64,000 nucleotides of DNA, from the NCBI RefSeq assembly GCF_007860095.1, contig NZ_SJPT01000004.1, forward strand, positions 674,729-738,728, read 5' to 3'. Shown in pieces: positions 17,986 through 26,365 of this stretch. A program made the translations under genes and the position numbers. This DNA is from Novipirellula galeiformis (lineage in GTDB: Bacteria > Planctomycetota > Planctomycetia > Pirellulales > Pirellulaceae). The notes below the pieces were generated by a model. It did not search any database. It was not told the origin of the DNA and was given only the letters and a program-made list of their open reading frames with translations. How positions within the stretch are numbered: the stretch's first letter is position 1; every line of letters begins with the position of its first letter.

Positions 17986-19260
17986 TTACTCGTGTTCGCC
18001 GTGGCCGCGAAATACGATCGCGTGCGACGCGGACGGCACTAACCTTTCCATCCATTCGGCCACGTCGCGATCACTATAGCTGAGCATCTTGCTGGAGTAC
18101 TCGCTGTCGGTCAGACAGCGGCCATAATGAATCAACGTTGCACTGCCTTCGTCGGTGTATTCGCAAGCGTTGGGGTCATGCATTTCAATGCCTCCCCGAA
18201 TTGTGTCGCGGACATAGTCCAACCACGCAGCCGAACGGATCTCGGGACTTTGGATCAATCTCCAGAACGCTTCGAGAACCAATTCCGGCTCGACGCTGGT
18301 TTGCGCGACCAAACCGGCGTACCCGCCATCGGGATAAGTGGTACTGATGAATTCGGGCGAGTAGGCGAGTCGCGAGTCCTCGCGGACCAACCGATTTAGC
18401 GGAGAACCCAGTTCGCCAGCGGAAAAGACATCTTCCAAGAAATCCCATTGCAAGTGAGCTTCGATGCCGTCGGTCGTGGGCGGGATGGGGAACAGTAAGT
18501 AGACGATCGAATCGGCGTGAGGCGAGTCGATCGTTGTCACGTGATCGGCTTGCCAAGCGGGCAACGGGCCGTAATGAGCGGGATGCTTTCTTGGGCTCAG
18601 CGGCGTGCCAGGCATCTGCTCCAAGCATGATTGCACCACTTCGATCAGTTGATTGCGCTCGATATCGCCGGCGATAAACAGAGCGGATCGGTTGCGAGAG
18701 TAGCCTGATGCATGGGCGTGTCGCAGTTGCCGAGCGTCGATCGCCTTCAGCTGTTTCGCCGTCCCCAGTTGGTCGTGCCCCAGCGGATGGTCGGGCCAAA
18801 GCACTCCTGGTAATCGGCACAGCGAGTGATGGTAGGGATCTGAATGCCACTCGTTGATCTCTTGCAGGATGATATCGCGTTCGGCTTCGATGTCGCTGAC
18901 CCGCAGTAGCGGTTGGCCCACCATATCGGCGAGAATCTCCAGCGACTCAGCCCACACGCGTTTGGGACTGGCGGCGCTGAACGAGGTGTGTGTCGATCCG
19001 GTTTCGGCGTCGCTGCCACCACCGTGCCGCACCAACCGTGCTTCGGTATCGCGATAGCCACCGGGAAACTTCTTTGTGCCTCGCGAGGGCACATGTTCGA
19101 ACCAGTGATAGATACCGTGTCCGCCGGCTTGATCGTCATCCGCGCTGCCGACAAAGACCAACCAATTCAACGACACCGTGTTGACCGGCAGCCGCTGAAA
19201 ATAGATCGGAACATCAAAGGGACCGGCAATCAACTCAAAATCGATCATTTGCTCGGTCAC
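17986..19260 (-). CDS. M16 family zinc metallopeptidase (insulinase/PqqF type)
   Basis: This is a single M16 unit of 424 residues. The inverted zinc motif HxxEH is HWFEH at residues 52-56, and the distal zinc ligand is the Glu in ILQEI (about residue 134, after AERD). The region GGSDAETGSTHTSF matches the conserved substrate-strand segment (usually NAxTxxDxTxY). No signal peptide is seen, so it is probably cytoplasmic or exported by another route. Its role may be peptide turnover or maturation. It could start at GTG 19260 or at the in-frame ATG 19248; neither has a convincing ribosome site. Confidence 0.88.
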   Translation of the reverse strand: MTEQMIDFELIAGPFDVPIYFQRLPVNTVSLNWLVFVGSADDDQAGGHGIYHWFEHVPSRGTKKFPGGYRDTEARLVRHGGGSDAETGSTHTSFSAASPKRVWAESLEILADMVGQPLLRVSDIEAERDIILQEINEWHSDPYHHSLCRLPGVLWPDHPLGHDQLGTAKQLKAIDARQLRHAHASGYSRNRSALFIAGDIERNQLIEVVQSCLEQMPGTPLSPRKHPAHYGPLPAWQADHVTTIDSPHADSIVYLLFPIPPTTDGIEAHLQWDFLEDVFSAGELGSPLNRLVREDSRLAYSPEFISTTYPDGGYAGLVAQTSVEPELVLEAFWRLIQSPEIRSAAWLDYVRDTIRGGIEMHDPNACEYTDEGSATLIHYGRCLTDSEYSSKMLSYSDRDVAEWMERLVPSASHAIVFRGHGEHE

Positions 19261-19401
19261 GCTCGCAGGGATAGAGGATAGTGGTTCGATGATCTATCGA
19301 TACCATACCCTATCGATCCAGAAGCGTTAAGGAACGTCTCTGACAAGGCTAAAAACGTAAGTTCGCTTAGCGAACAACGACCATAATGGATCGGCCGAGG
19401 C

Positions 19402-20361
19402 TCACGACAAGACACTGCGAGCCAAGGTCGCGACCTCGTTGGCACACCCCCACGCCACGGTGTATCCGCCGCCGCCGTGACCGTAGTTATGCAGCACAGG
19501 GTGCCCAGGGGACGTCATCTCCAATTCCAGTCTGACGGCGTGGCGTCCTGGACGAAGCCCGACGGCGGTCCCCAGAACCTTCGCGTTTCCGATCTCGGGG
19601 ACGATCGCCGTACACCGCTGAAGAATCGTCGCTGAATCATCCGGTCTTTCGCGGCGATCCCAATCACCCTCCTGGGCGGTCCCGCCGAGAATGACGTCAT
19701 CGGTGCGAGGAAGCACGAGCGTAAACTGATCGTTCTTTTGATAGATCCGGGTCGAGCGGTGAAGGCCGGCTGGACGAGCGACGCGCACCACCTGGCCACG
19801 AATAGGAAACACTTCCTCGTCTCCGGCAAAGTCTCTGGATCCCACGCCCGTGCAATTGACAACGAGATCAAATTCCGGCAACAGTTGTTGGGCCGAAGCA
19901 ACGTGTTGGGTCACGAACACGGCGTTCCGATCTTCGACCCGTCGCTTTAGATTCGCCATGAACACGGGGACATCGATCACGGGCACGGTCACCAGGAAAG
20001 CATCCTCGCAGGCAATCCCGTAGCTGGCTCCATCGACCCGTTCCCACTGATCAACGATTTGCAACACATACGAGCTGTCGTCGGGATCGAGACAGAAGCG
20101 AAGATGCTGTTCAAAGTGAACGCCCGACTTAGGATCAGAGCGTTCTTTTGCATATTCGTCGTAGGTGGTCTTGGCCCAGGCAGCGACCCTGTCCATGGGA
20201 TAGGTCCGGTGCGGCCACCAATACGCCCCGGCTGACATCGAAGTGGTCAGCTCGAACGGTTCTCGGGAGAATAGCGTCACATGGCATCCCGCCTCGAGTA
20301 GCTTCAAGGCGGACGTTAGCCCCATCAGCCCTTGACCCACCACCGCGACTTTGCGATTCAT
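19402..20361 (-). CDS. FAD-dependent D-amino-acid oxidase-like protein
   Basis: The 319-residue protein has an N-terminal FAD-binding motif GQGLMGL (residues 9-15). It carries the DAO signatures SMSAGAYWWPH near the N-terminus, VILGGTAQEGDW, the substrate-carboxylate region VGLRPGRHAVRLE, and the C-terminal HNYGHGGGGYTVAWGCA, which is the classic D-amino-acid oxidase pattern. It probably deaminates D-amino acids to keto acids with release of hydrogen peroxide; specificity between DAAO and D-aspartate oxidase is not decided here. It has no signal peptide and lies in a minus-strand run of oxidoreductase genes. Confidence 0.9.
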   Translation of the reverse strand: MNRKVAVVGQGLMGLTSALKLLEAGCHVTLFSREPFELTTSMSAGAYWWPHRTYPMDRVAAWAKTTYDEYAKERSDPKSGVHFEQHLRFCLDPDDSSYVLQIVDQWERVDGASYGIACEDAFLVTVPVIDVPVFMANLKRRVEDRNAVFVTQHVASAQQLLPEFDLVVNCTGVGSRDFAGDEEVFPIRGQVVRVARPAGLHRSTRIYQKNDQFTLVLPRTDDVILGGTAQEGDWDRRERPDDSATILQRCTAIVPEIGNAKVLGTAVGLRPGRHAVRLELEMTSPGHPVLHNYGHGGGGYTVAWGCANEVATLARSVLS

Positions 20362-20447
20362 TCGTTTTTCCGTTTCGGACTTGGATACAAAATGAAAAGA
20401 GTATCCAGACTAACTGATTCGCTGAAGTGGCCAAGGCCTTGGCGCTG

Positions 20448-20510
20448 AGCCGGGGGGTAGATTTAGGGAGCCGGGGGGGAGATTCAGGGAGTCGGGGGTT
20501 AGATTTAGGC
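20448..20510. repeat. Three tandem 21-bp units overlapping the end of the AcuI-like gene
   Basis: Units 20448-20468, 20469-20489 and 20490-20510 each read ag(c/t)cgggggg-tagatt(t/c)agg with a few differences. The last unit includes the TAA stop codon of the minus-strand oxidoreductase gene, so the repeat seems to have grown from the 3' end of that gene. Confidence 0.8.
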
Positions 20511-21497
20511 GTTCACATCGACGACGATGCGGCCTTTGATCTGGCCTGCAAGAATTTCAGACGCGAGGGTTGGGACCTCGGCCAAAGTCGCCGGTCGGAT
20601 CATGGCATCGAGTTTTTCAAGTGGCAAGTCGGTAGCGATGCGTTGCCATGCTTTGATGCGTTTTTCAAACGGATGCAGCACGGTGTCGATTCCGAGCAAG
20701 TTGACTCCGCGAAGCAAGAACGGAATCACTGATGCGGGAAACGCCGCGCCGCCGGCGAGTCCCACCGCGGCAACCGAGCCGCCATATTTTAACTGACCGA
20801 GCACGCGAGCCAACATTTCGCCGCCGACCGCATCGACGCAACCCGCCCATACGGGACGTTCAAGTGGTTTCTTGATGGCCGTGTCGATCTCGTTACGGGC
20901 GACAACGCGTGTGGCACCGAGTGATTTCAAGTATTCCTCGGTTTCGGGGCGGCCCGTGACGGCGGCCACTTCGTAGCCGAGCTTGCTAAGCATCGCGGTT
21001 GCGATCGATCCCACTCCTCCGGCGGCACCCGTGACTAGCACTTCGCCTTGATTCGGGTTAAGACCGTGATCTTCCAATGCAATCACCGCCAGACCCGCGG
21101 CCAAGCCAGCCGTTCCAACCGCCATCGCTTGCTTGGTCGTCAGACCGTCCGGTAGCGGCACCAGCCAATCGCCGTTGACGCGAGCTTTCTGTGAATAGCC
21201 TCCCCAGTGCGTCTCGCCAACATGCCAACCCGTCAACACCACTTTGTCACCGGCGAAGTATCGTGGGTCATTGGAGGTTTCGACCGTTCCCGCAAAATCG
21301 ATCCCCGCGACGTGAGGATAGTCGCGAACCAACGGGCTGTTGGGCTGCATGCACAACCCGTCTTTGTAGTTGACGGTGGTGTACTGGATGGCCACCGTCA
21401 CGTCGCCTGCGGGCAAGCGATCTTCGCTCAATTCTTGAATCGTTGCCGAAACGTCGGCGTCGCCGTTCTGTTCGACAACAAGGGCTTTGAATGTCAT
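20505..21497 (-). CDS. acuI: AcuI/YhdH-family quinone oxidoreductase (acryloyl-CoA reductase type)
   Basis: This MDR-superfamily protein is 330 residues from the ATG at 21497 (the longer open frame has no family support). Diagnostic features are VNYKDGLC, HVAGIDFAGTV, GWHVGETHWGGYSQ (the GxGVGExHWGG motif typical of AcuI/YhdH), the NADP-binding loop TGAAGGVGS, and the C-terminal LAGQIKGRIVVDV. It has no structural-zinc cysteine cluster. The family reduces acryloyl-CoA to propionyl-CoA with NADPH, detoxifying acrylate from DMSP or other sources; actual substrate use here is inferred from family only. Confidence 0.88.
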   Translation of the reverse strand: MTFKALVVEQNGDADVSATIQELSEDRLPAGDVTVAIQYTTVNYKDGLCMQPNSPLVRDYPHVAGIDFAGTVETSNDPRYFAGDKVVLTGWHVGETHWGGYSQKARVNGDWLVPLPDGLTTKQAMAVGTAGLAAGLAVIALEDHGLNPNQGEVLVTGAAGGVGSIATAMLSKLGYEVAAVTGRPETEEYLKSLGATRVVARNEIDTAIKKPLERPVWAGCVDAVGGEMLARVLGQLKYGGSVAAVGLAGGAAFPASVIPFLLRGVNLLGIDTVLHPFEKRIKAWQRIATDLPLEKLDAMIRPATLAEVPTLASEILAGQIKGRIVVDVNA

Positions 21498-21605
21498 TGT
21501 GTTGATTCTTTCGTGGTGCAAGCTGTTAGCCCGCATTCGGGATACTATTGAAAACAGGCGGTTATCCTGTACTTGAGCGATTGTTGCAATCAACGTGCCA
21601 TTGTT

Positions 21606-21653
21606 CGATCAGGCCATTGATCGATCAGGCCATTGATCGATCAGCCCTGAGTT
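21606..21653. repeat. 16-bp tandem repeat upstream of the AcuI-like gene
   Basis: The unit cgatcaggccattgat occurs exactly at 21606-21621 and 21622-21637, with a partial third copy after it and a degenerate copy before it. It lies between the AcuI-like gene and the NmrA-like gene. Confidence 0.75.
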
Positions 21654-21751
21654 GATCGCGAGTGGGAACTGAAACGCAACTGGATCGCCCCTATTTGGGC
21701 AGTTGTCGAAGACGGATGTCATTCGGTGCACAACCTAGTCGACAGCCGGTG

Positions 21752-22591
21752 CTACGAGTGGCCCTCAAGAAAAGCTCTCAGTGTCATCGGCAGATGCCCA
21801 GCGAAACGTTCGACCGTGTCGCTGACGACTTCGAATTCGCCCGCGGCAATGCCGCTGTAGCTGGTGACCCAACCTTCGATCTCGAATTGCGGAGCGTCAA
21901 TATGGGCACGCGAGGCATAGGCTTCCTCCAGCGTCTCGTTCTGATAGACGACCGGGTTACCGCTAACCTCGGTCAGCAATGCGGCGGCTTGCTCCATGCT
22001 CAAAAGCTCTGGACCGGTTACGTCGAACCGCCCCGTGGGTGACGTGGGGTCGGTCAACATCGCGACCGCAACATCGGCGACGTCCGTGCGGGCCACCGGC
22101 GCGAAGCGACCGTTTCCAGCTGGACCGCGGATTACCCCATCGGTGACAAGCCGAGGCACCATCTCGGAGTAAAAATTGTTCCGCAACGCGACGAAGGGGA
22201 GCCCCTTTTTTTCCATGATTTGCTCGGTGTGATAGTGATCATGGGCAAGCGTGAAGATCGAGTCGGGCGCACAGTTGATGAACGAGGTGTAAACAACTCG
22301 CTGCACGCCGGCTTCGACGAAGGCATCAATCGCCGCTCGGTGCTGGTCCAATCGATCGCTGGCCTCAAAACCGGAGACCCAAAAGACGGTGTCGATGTCC
22401 GTGGTTGCGGCCACGAGTGCCGCATGATCGACATACGTCGAAACCGCAACGTCGGCATGTTTCAATTGGGGAGCCTTTGCCAGATTCCGCACAATCAAAC
22501 GCGTGGGGATATTGCGATCGTCCAAGATCCGAGCAATTCGACCGCCGAGGAATCCTGTCGCGCCGGTCACGGCAATTCTTGGCTGGGGCAT
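21752..22591 (-). CDS. NmrA/SDR-type NAD(P)-binding oxidoreductase
   Basis: The 279-residue atypical short-chain dehydrogenase starts IAVTGATGFLGGRIA, the GxxGxxG Rossmann motif of the NmrA/QorB group. The typical YxxxK catalytic pair is not evident, which suits NmrA-like proteins. The sequence aagga 9 nt before the ATG at 22591 decides the start; the longer frame to 22822 overlaps the next gene. Possible roles are quinone reduction or redox sensing. The neighbours are two MDR reductases and an SDR on the same strand. Confidence 0.85.
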   Translation of the reverse strand: MPQPRIAVTGATGFLGGRIARILDDRNIPTRLIVRNLAKAPQLKHADVAVSTYVDHAALVAATTDIDTVFWVSGFEASDRLDQHRAAIDAFVEAGVQRVVYTSFINCAPDSIFTLAHDHYHTEQIMEKKGLPFVALRNNFYSEMVPRLVTDGVIRGPAGNGRFAPVARTDVADVAVAMLTDPTSPTGRFDVTGPELLSMEQAAALLTEVSGNPVVYQNETLEEAYASRAHIDAPQFEIEGWVTSYSGIAAGEFEVVSDTVERFAGHLPMTLRAFLEGHS

Positions 22592-22730
22592 GGTTTCAAA
22601 TCCTTGTAATACAGTCAGCTGACTAGGTAGCCAGCGACGCGTTTGATTTGGGTTAGGAGAATGGCTTGATGCACGATTTAGGCCGAGCCCAAAGTCGAAC
22701 CGTAGTCTAGGCTGGTCTCCTGCGTTACAG

Positions 22731-23735
22731 CTAAAAACCCGTGAGTACATTTTTGCCGATCGCACGACCGCTTTCTTGCTGCTTATGAGCCTCCTTGAGC
22801 GTGTCGGCACTGATCTTGCCAAGATTGTTCGTCACGGTGCAAATCAGCGTGCCATCGTCAATCATCTCCGATACCCGGTTTAGCAACTCATGCTGATACT
22901 CGATGTCGTCAGTTTGGAACATTGAGCGAGCAAACATGAATTCCCAACTAAACGTCAGTGCTTTGGGTTTGCCCGATTTGATGTCGAGTGTTTGGGGATC
23001 GTCAATAAACGCAACATGGCCGCGAGGCTTGATCAGCTCGATGATTGCCGGGAAATGCCCATCCGTTCCGGTCAGCGAGGCAACGTAGCGTGGCTGAAGC
23101 TTCAGCTCCTGCAGCTGATCGACAAGCGACTCGCGGTGATTGATCACATGGTCGGCGCCCATTTTCTGGACCCACTGGATCGTTTCCGGACGCGAAGCCG
23201 TTGCCACGACGGTCAGCCCCGTGAGTTTCTTGGCAAGCTGAATCAGGATCGAACCGACGCCCCCGGCACCCCCGATAATCAACAGGCTTTCACCAGCTCC
23301 TTCGCCTTCTTTGACTGCGAGCGACTCGAACAGCAATTCCCAAGCGGTAATCGATGTCAGCGGAAAGCCAGCTGCTTCCGCGAAACCGAGCGATTTCGGT
23401 TTCTTTCCGACGATCCGTTCATCGACGGCATGAAGTTCCGAGTTGGTGCCGGGACGAGTAATATCCCCAGCATAAAAAACTTCGTCGCCAATCTTGAACT
23501 TGTTGACGTCGCTGCCGATTTGCTTGACCACTCCCGCGGCATCGTAACCAATCACTTTGGTTCCAGTTTCAGGTGCCATATTCTCGCGGACTTTCACGTC
23601 CACTGGATTGACCGAGATGCCTCGCACCTCGACCAACAAATCGTGCGGCCTCAATTTCGGTGTCTCGGCTTCAAATTCGACCAGTGAATCGGCTGCGGTA
23701 ATTGGCCCAGCCTGGTTATATCCAATCGCTTTCAT
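22731..23735 (-). CDS. Zinc-type alcohol dehydrogenase/quinone reductase family protein
   Basis: The 334-residue MDR protein begins [12 protein letters not shown] and has [56 protein letters not shown] and the nucleotide-binding loop [17 protein letters not shown]. This matches the adh_fam_1 type of zinc-binding dehydrogenase-like proteins that often lack zinc. The sequence agggaaa is present upstream of the ATG. The substrate is unknown, probably a quinone or alpha,beta-unsaturated carbonyl. It is separated from the upstream SDR gene by 56 nt, so the two are probably co-transcribed. Confidence 0.88.
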   Translation of the reverse strand: MKAIGYNQAGPITAADSLVEFEAETPKLRPHDLLVEVRGISVNPVDVKVRENMAPETGTKVIGYDAAGVVKQIGSDVNKFKIGDEVFYAGDITRPGTNSELHAVDERIVGKKPKSLGFAEAAGFPLTSITAWELLFESLAVKEGEGAGESLLIIGGAGGVGSILIQLAKKLTGLTVVATASRPETIQWVQKMGADHVINHRESLVDQLQELKLQPRYVASLTGTDGHFPAIIELIKPRGHVAFIDDPQTLDIKSGKPKALTFSWEFMFARSMFQTDDIEYQHELLNRVSEMIDDGTLICTVTNNLGKISADTLKEAHKQQESGRAIGKNVLTGF

Positions 23736-23791
23736 CTTTGGTTTCCCTTTATTTGTATTGTGTAGTGCGACATTGACGGTTGCTTTTGGGG

Positions 23792-24550
23792 TTATCCCAG
23801 TTTTGGTTGACCGTTGGAGGCGCTCAAGCCTCCATCGACCGGCACGATCGTACCGGTCACAAAGCGAGCATCTTCGCTTGCCAGGAATGCAATCACGTCC
23901 GCGACTTCCTCGGACTTTCCTGCACGCCCCATCGCGATTCGATTTGCGAACGCCGAAACAACCTCGTCGTTCTCCATCACCGCTTCGGCCATCTCGGTAT
24001 CGGTTAGACTTGGCGCGACCGCATTGATGCGAACGCCCTGCGGAGCAAAATCCAAAGCCAGTGCCTTGGTCATCAGCGTCACCGCGCCCTTGCTAGCGTC
24101 ATATGCGAACGCTCCCCAGTCGCCGCCGAGTCCCGACACAGAGGAAACGTTGACGACCGAGCCTTTCGTTTTCACCAAGTGCGGCAACGCTGCCTTGGTC
24201 ACTAGGAAGGGGCCTTTGGCATTGATGTTCATTTGCTTGTCCCAGTCCGCCGCGGAGAGCTTGTCGATCGTACCGCCGACAAAGACTCCTGCGTTGTTGA
24301 CGACCACATCGAGTCGTCCGTAGGTCTTGATGGTTTGAGCAATCATGTTCTCAACCACGGCTTCCGAAGAAACATCGCCCGTCACGACCAAGCTATTCTC
24401 CACACCGATTTCCTCCGCCACCGCGCTAAGCTTGCTCTCGGTACGACCATTGAGAACCACTTTGAAACCATCTCGAGCAAACCGCTTGGCGGTCGCAGCA
24501 CCAATCCCAGACCCTGCACCGGTGACCACAGCGACTTTATCATGCGACAT
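23792..24550 (-). CDS. Short-chain dehydrogenase/reductase (FabG-like)
   Basis: This classical 252-residue SDR has the NAD(P) motif [12 protein letters not shown] (VVVNNAGVF), the catalytic Ser in VNVSSVSG, and YDASK providing Tyr and Lys. The C-terminal [12 protein letters not shown] is typical. The sequence gagagga before the ATG is a good ribosome site. The family acts on many alcohols, ketones and sugars; the substrate is not predicted. It is first in a run of minus-strand oxidoreductase genes. Confidence 0.92.
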   Translation of the reverse strand: MSHDKVAVVTGAGSGIGAATAKRFARDGFKVVLNGRTESKLSAVAEEIGVENSLVVTGDVSSEAVVENMIAQTIKTYGRLDVVVNNAGVFVGGTIDKLSAADWDKQMNINAKGPFLVTKAALPHLVKTKGSVVNVSSVSGLGGDWGAFAYDASKGAVTLMTKALALDFAPQGVRINAVAPSLTDTEMAEAVMENDEVVSAFANRIAMGRAGKSEEVADVIAFLASEDARFVTGTIVPVDGGLSASNGQPKLG

Positions 24551-24639
24551 CGTTTTTCCTCTCTAGATTTCCATGGGGGATGCAGGATTGCCGGTCCGAA
24601 AGTCTTGCAATGGGGTCACTTTCAAGCTGGCTACCTCTG

Positions 24640-24915
24640 CTACGATCCGTTTGATCGTCTGGACTCGCAATCAGCATGTCGCAAGCGGTGTGCCATCGGC
24701 GGCTGAAGCAGATAAAACGTGAGGAATTCGGCCAGAGGAGCCAAGAATGGCATTACCGCCGAGAAGGTCGATCCGCGAAGTGCCCACATGAGCGCAGTTG
24801 CCGAAAGCCGGGTGTCAATTAGCGGGCAGCTATGTAGAACCGTTGTCCCAACGGCTCGGTTCACTAGATTGACGATACCTCCGTGAACCTTTGAGAGAAA
24901 CGTTCTACATCTCAA
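24640..24915 (-). pseudogene. Possible truncated hotdog-fold thioesterase relic
   Basis: The open frame encodes 91 residues containing KVHGGIVNLVNRAVGTTVL and then TRLSATALMWALRGST. This resembles the HGGI..LAD.A.G core of PaaI/YdiI-type thioesterases, but the C-terminal half of the fold is missing and the catalytic acidic residue is not evident. It overlaps the end of the response-regulator gene by 11 nt. The remaining bases of 24551-24904 hold nothing else I recognise. It may be chance. Confidence 0.3.
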
Positions 24916-26242
24916 TCCCGTGCTGCTTCATCATCCGGTACAGCTTGCGTCGCTCGACGCCGAGGATGCGGGCCGCAGCGGATTTGTTACCGTTTTCCTG
25001 TTCAAGCACTTCCTTGATATGGTCTCGCTGCAACGTCACCAGCGAACCTTCGGAATCCGCATCGGCATGGGACGAATCAGCCGACGGTGGCTCGAATTGG
25101 TCCGGCAAATCCTCGATCATGATAACATCGTCCGACAGGATCTTGGCACGCTCGATCGTGTTGATGAGTTGCCTCACATTGCCTGGCCAAGCGAAGTCCA
25201 GTAATGCAGCGCGAGCATCATCATCAAGCTGATGTTGATCCCCCAGAAAATGATCGACCAAGCGTTCGACATCGTCTCCTCGTGCGCGGAGCGGTGGCAG
25301 ATCGATTGCCAGAACGTTGATGCGATAGTACAAATCCTCGCGAAATCGCCCTTCGGCCACTTCCGTTTGAAGGTGCCGATTGGTCGCCGCGACGATCCGC
25401 ACATCGACACGACGTTCTTTTTCCGAGCCAACACGACGCATCGAGCCGTCTTCGAGCACTCGTAGCAACTTGGGTTGCAACGCAAGCGGCAACTCGCCAA
25501 CTTCGTCAATAAACAACGTGCTGCGGTCGGCTACCTCGAACAATCCTGGCTTCGCCGCGGTCGCGCCGGTGAAGGATCCTTTCTCATGTCCAAACAATTC
25601 GCTTTCGACGAGTTGCTCGGGCAACGCCGCGCAGTTCACCGTCACCATCGGTCGCCCACCGCGTGAGCTGCCCTGATGGATCGCTTGGGCGACCAATTCT
25701 TTTCCTGTTCCACTCTCGCCTTCGATCAACACCGGTTTGTCGGTCGGGGCGACTCGATCAATCAGACGAAATACTTTCTTCATCGGCTCGCACTCGCCGA
25801 GCATCTTCGCGGCCGGCCGCTTGGTTCGGTCGATCACTTCACGCAATTGCGAGTTCTCTTTTCGCAAGCGGCGACGTTCCATCGCAGCCCAACATCTGCG
25901 TTGCAGCTCGGGCATCGGAAACGGTTTGGAGAGAAAGTCGTAGACGCCACGCCGCATCGACTCGACCGCATTTTCGATCGAGCCTTCCCCGGTTAAGACG
26001 ATGATTTCGGTGTCGGGATTCGAGTCCCGCATCCGCTGGACCAGCTCCAAGCCGCTCAGCCCCGGCAGATTCCAATCGAGCACCGCGATGTCAAAGTCAC
26101 GTTTTTCACACTGGCTGATGCCATCCTGGCCGCTGGTGGTGTGGGTGACCCGATGGCCATTTTTCTCAAACCAACGCACACATCCCGACGCAAAATCCGA
26201 ATCATCGTCCACAAACAGAATGTCAAAAGCTTTGTTATCCAT
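24905..26242 (-). CDS. NtrC-family sigma54-dependent response regulator
   Basis: The 445-residue product has a receiver domain (phosphoacceptor Asp56 in VLDWNLPG, Lys106 in LSKPF) and an AAA+ domain with Walker A GESGTGKE (about 175-182). The loop is GSFTGA at about 222-227, where GAFTGA is usual, and Walker B is STLFIDEVGEL. It ends in a Fis-type helix-turn-helix (NKSAAARILGVERRKLYRMM). It therefore activates sigma54 promoters when phosphorylated. The start is set at the ATG at 26242, where the receiver begins; the longer frame would run across the divergent promoter region. The divergent neighbour is a histidine kinase, its likely partner. Confidence 0.93.
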   Translation of the reverse strand: MDNKAFDILFVDDDSDFASGCVRWFEKNGHRVTHTTSGQDGISQCEKRDFDIAVLDWNLPGLSGLELVQRMRDSNPDTEIIVLTGEGSIENAVESMRRGVYDFLSKPFPMPELQRRCWAAMERRRLRKENSQLREVIDRTKRPAAKMLGECEPMKKVFRLIDRVAPTDKPVLIEGESGTGKELVAQAIHQGSSRGGRPMVTVNCAALPEQLVESELFGHEKGSFTGATAAKPGLFEVADRSTLFIDEVGELPLALQPKLLRVLEDGSMRRVGSEKERRVDVRIVAATNRHLQTEVAEGRFREDLYYRINVLAIDLPPLRARGDDVERLVDHFLGDQHQLDDDARAALLDFAWPGNVRQLINTIERAKILSDDVIMIEDLPDQFEPPSADSSHADADSEGSLVTLQRDHIKEVLEQENGNKSAAARILGVERRKLYRMMKQHGIEM

Positions 26243-26297
26243 GCGGCGTATTGTAGAACAATTGTCGGTAATTGGCCGCAGGACTATGCGTGGCCGG

Positions 26298-26318
26298 GAA
26301 CATTTGAGACAAATGTTC
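26298..26318. promoter_or_regulatory. Perfect 9-3-9 palindrome between divergent response regulator and kinase genes
   Basis: The arms gaacatttg (26298-26306) and caaatgttc (26310-26318) around aga form an exact dyad, 55 nt from the regulator start and 47 nt from the kinase start. It is a strong operator candidate for autoregulation of both genes. Confidence 0.55.
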
Positions 26319-26365
26319 GATGAAACTTCGATCAAGCGAATCTTGCCCTGAACCGAGAACTTGAA

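Noticed and set aside
17627-18055. Minus-strand frame rich in Pro, Leu and Phe (LPLPFLPLPF)
   Set aside because: It is the complement of the Lys/Gly codons of the small plus-strand gene, which has its own ribosome site and terminator; the pattern is a by-product.
20448-20510. Tandem repeats considered as a CRISPR array
   Set aside because: The units are contiguous without spacers and no cas gene is present; the same holds for the 16-bp repeats at 7655 and 21606.
22992-23687. 231-codon plus-strand open frame
   Set aside because: It is antisense to the zinc-type dehydrogenase gene, whose product matches its family throughout.
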